From: Desulfobacterales bacterium
GTDB taxonomy: Bacteria; Desulfobacterota; Desulfobacteria; Desulfobacterales; DAOWNP01
DNA length: 6,957 bases
Direction of reading: 5' to 3'
Assembly: GCA_030149595.1 (NCBI GenBank)
Contig: JASFBI010000097.1
Location: 1 to 6,957, forward strand
Part shown: piece after piece, positions 5,859 to 6,957 of the stretch
Layout of the letters: every line of letters starts with the position of its first letter
How positions within the stretch are numbered: the first letter of the stretch is position 1
The notes under the pieces: model-generated
What the model was told of the DNA's origin: nothing
The model's input: the letters and a program-made list of their open reading frames with translations, nothing else
Database searches by the model: none
Position numbers and translations under genes: made by a program

Positions 5859-6045
5859 TATTTTAAAAATTTTACAGCATAATCAATCCAGATTATGGAT
5901 AATTGCATATAATTTAGTACTCATCTAAAATAAAAAAATAATTATTTAAAAATCTATGTACCTACTATAATAGTAAATTAAAATAAAATAGTTTATTTAT
6001 CATTTGGTAAAATATTTAGCAAGTAATATATAAAATTATTAACAG

Positions 6046-6870
6046 TTATATCCATGATATGGTTGATTTCTTTCTTGTGGGTAGTCTGTGGTATTTATAT
6101 TTTGGAATACCAATCATCATTGTGCCATATGCAAGATGGTCTAAAGGAAGATTCAGCTCTTTTTTTAATGGTTCCCATAGCTGAGCTGCTACATTAAAAT
6201 ATCCTGCCCAGCAACAGCCCAAGTCCATAGATGATGCTGTAAGTTCAAGATATGTCATGGCAATAACACAGGAATCATGGGTGGTAGGATTGTTTTTGTC
6301 ACCGTGAGCTATAATAAGGTGGGGGACATTGCGGCACACTGTATCGCTTCCTGTTTCCCATGCAGCAATAATAAAATCCAGATGCATTTCAGCAGCTTTT
6401 TTTGGTAATGCTTTTAATATGGAGTGCATCCAGTCAATAACCATACCTGTTAGTTTTTTTACCTTGGTTTTTTCATATACTATTGTCCATTCTACTGGCT
6501 GGAAATTATGGCCTGATGGAGCAAAGCGGGCAATATCAATCACTTTTTCAAGTTTGTTTTTATCAATGTTTTTATCTTTAAAAGTCCGTATGGATCTTCG
6601 AAAACGGAGAAAATGTGCTGCCTGTTCTGCAGTGGGAAGCAACTCTTTTTGTATAGGAGGGCAAGTGTCAGGTGTGAAGTTTATATGGGACAGAGCGCCG
6701 ACAGGACAGACACATGTGCAGTGTCCACAGTTTATGCAAAAATCTTCTGCTCCTTTAAAAGTTTCAGGGGTACTGCTTTTATCAGGAAAATGGATGATTT
6801 TAACAGGACATTCATCTATGCATATTCCATCTTTTTTACATTTATCTTTATCTACAGAAATCAAACTCAT
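6046..6870 (-). CDS. Nitroreductase-family flavoprotein with N-terminal dicluster ferredoxin domain
   Basis: This encodes 274 residues. Residues 1-60 are a 2x[4Fe-4S] ferredoxin domain. The first motif is Cys11-x2-Asp14-x2-Cys17-x3-Cys21-Pro, with Asp where the second Cys normally stands; the second is complete (Cys45, Cys48, Cys51, Cys55-Pro), with an extra Cys53. Residues about 85-274 are an FMN-binding nitroreductase fold: RRSIR (91-95), APSGHNFQP (117-125), a Cys-rich helix SSMDLGCCWAGYF, and YGTMMIGIPKYKYHRLPTRK near the end. The clusters would pass electrons to the flavin to reduce an unidentified organic substrate; no signal peptide is seen, so it is cytoplasmic. The start has an AGGAGG ribosome binding site four bases upstream (6875-6880). 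It lies alone between repeat copy 3 and the fhs upstream region; operon membership with fhs is doubtful given the 281-base gap. Confidence 0.92.
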   Translation of the reverse strand: MSLISVDKDKCKKDGICIDECPVKIIHFPDKSSTPETFKGAEDFCINCGHCTCVCPVGALSHINFTPDTCPPIQKELLPTAEQAAHFLRFRRSIRTFKDKNIDKNKLEKVIDIARFAPSGHNFQPVEWTIVYEKTKVKKLTGMVIDWMHSILKALPKKAAEMHLDFIIAAWETGSDTVCRNVPHLIIAHGDKNNPTTHDSCVIAMTYLELTASSMDLGCCWAGYFNVAAQLWEPLKKELNLPLDHLAYGTMMIGIPKYKYHRLPTRKKSTISWI

Positions 6871-6905
6871 GGGACCTCCTAATAAGTTATATTTTTACTT
6901 ATTTT

Positions 6906-6957
6906 TTTATATGAAACTCCGTCCAACAGACCGTAATCATGAGAGTTTCAATTTTCG
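6906..6957 (+). repeat. Dispersed repeat, copy 3 (runs off the window)
   Basis: It is identical to copy 2 over all 52 visible bases and has the same orientation as copy 2. It ends at the last base of the window, so the CGTTG-side boundary is missing. It lies 35 bases upstream of the nitroreductase start, in the same orientation relative to that gene as copy 1 has to the first pilin gene. Confidence 0.95.

Larger units (their letters stand above)
5765..6045. other. AT-rich intergenic region upstream of fhs
   Basis: These 281 bases separate the nitroreductase stop from the fhs start. They hold the fhs ribosome binding site (5772-5777), a promoter candidate, a 14-bp-arm palindrome, and beyond about 5880 very AT-rich sequence with only short weak inverted repeats (for example 5963-5975). 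I see no GC-rich terminator for the nitroreductase gene and no small gene. Confidence 0.7.

Noticed and set aside
5963..5975. A short palindrome TACTATAATAGTA in the fhs upstream region.
   Set aside because: Six-base A/T-rich arms in a very AT-rich stretch are expected by chance.

Overview
The window is AT-rich bacterial DNA (roughly mid-30s percent GC by eye). It most resembles a sulfate-reducing or related Desulfobacterota genome (Desulfobacteraceae type). That placement is an inference from the divergent formate--tetrahydrofolate ligase clade, the cobalamin-domain radical SAM protein, and a pilin-like protein that stops inside what looks like a CFI-box C-terminus. No RNA gene, CRISPR array or transposase is visible.

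Left module (1-1983). A prepilin-like cluster lies on the + strand. An intact GspH/FimT-type pseudopilin (68-562) overlaps by 4 bp a second prepilin gene (559-993) that is broken by one in-frame TGA. A third prepilin-like gene (1066-1695) ends right after a Gly-Cys-Phe-Ile motif. A small gene of unknown function (1699-1983, - strand) converges on it with a 3-bp gap. Each prepilin has a short Lys-rich leader, a G^FTLIE peptidase site and one hydrophobic helix, so together they would be minor components of a type IV pilus or type II secretion pseudopilus.

Right module (2246-6870, all on the - strand). In transcription order it carries a dicluster-ferredoxin/nitroreductase fusion (6870-6046), formate--tetrahydrofolate ligase fhs (5764-4001), and a B12-binding-domain radical SAM protein (3844-2246). 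fhs ends at a clear intrinsic terminator, and the radical SAM gene has its own good promoter, so these look like separate transcription units rather than one operon. fhs would serve the methyl branch of the Wood-Ljungdahl pathway or general one-carbon metabolism. The other two are enzymes of unknown substrate.

Repeats. An at least 55-bp element occurs three times with no mismatch over the 52-55 bp visible: at 1-55 (inverted), 2149-2203, and 6906-6957. Copies 1 and 3 run off the two window edges by the same end, as expected for a contig broken at a high-copy repeat. Copies 1 and 2 form an inverted pair enclosing the whole pilin module; copies 2 and 3 form a direct pair enclosing the metabolic module. 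Several perfect palindromes lie between genes: a 19-bp-arm one whose T/A polarity is wrong for a terminator, a full 32-bp palindrome over the fhs stop codon, and a 14-bp-arm one next to the proposed fhs promoter. A run of nine C inside the start of the radical SAM gene and long A-runs in two prepilin leaders are candidate slippage sites.
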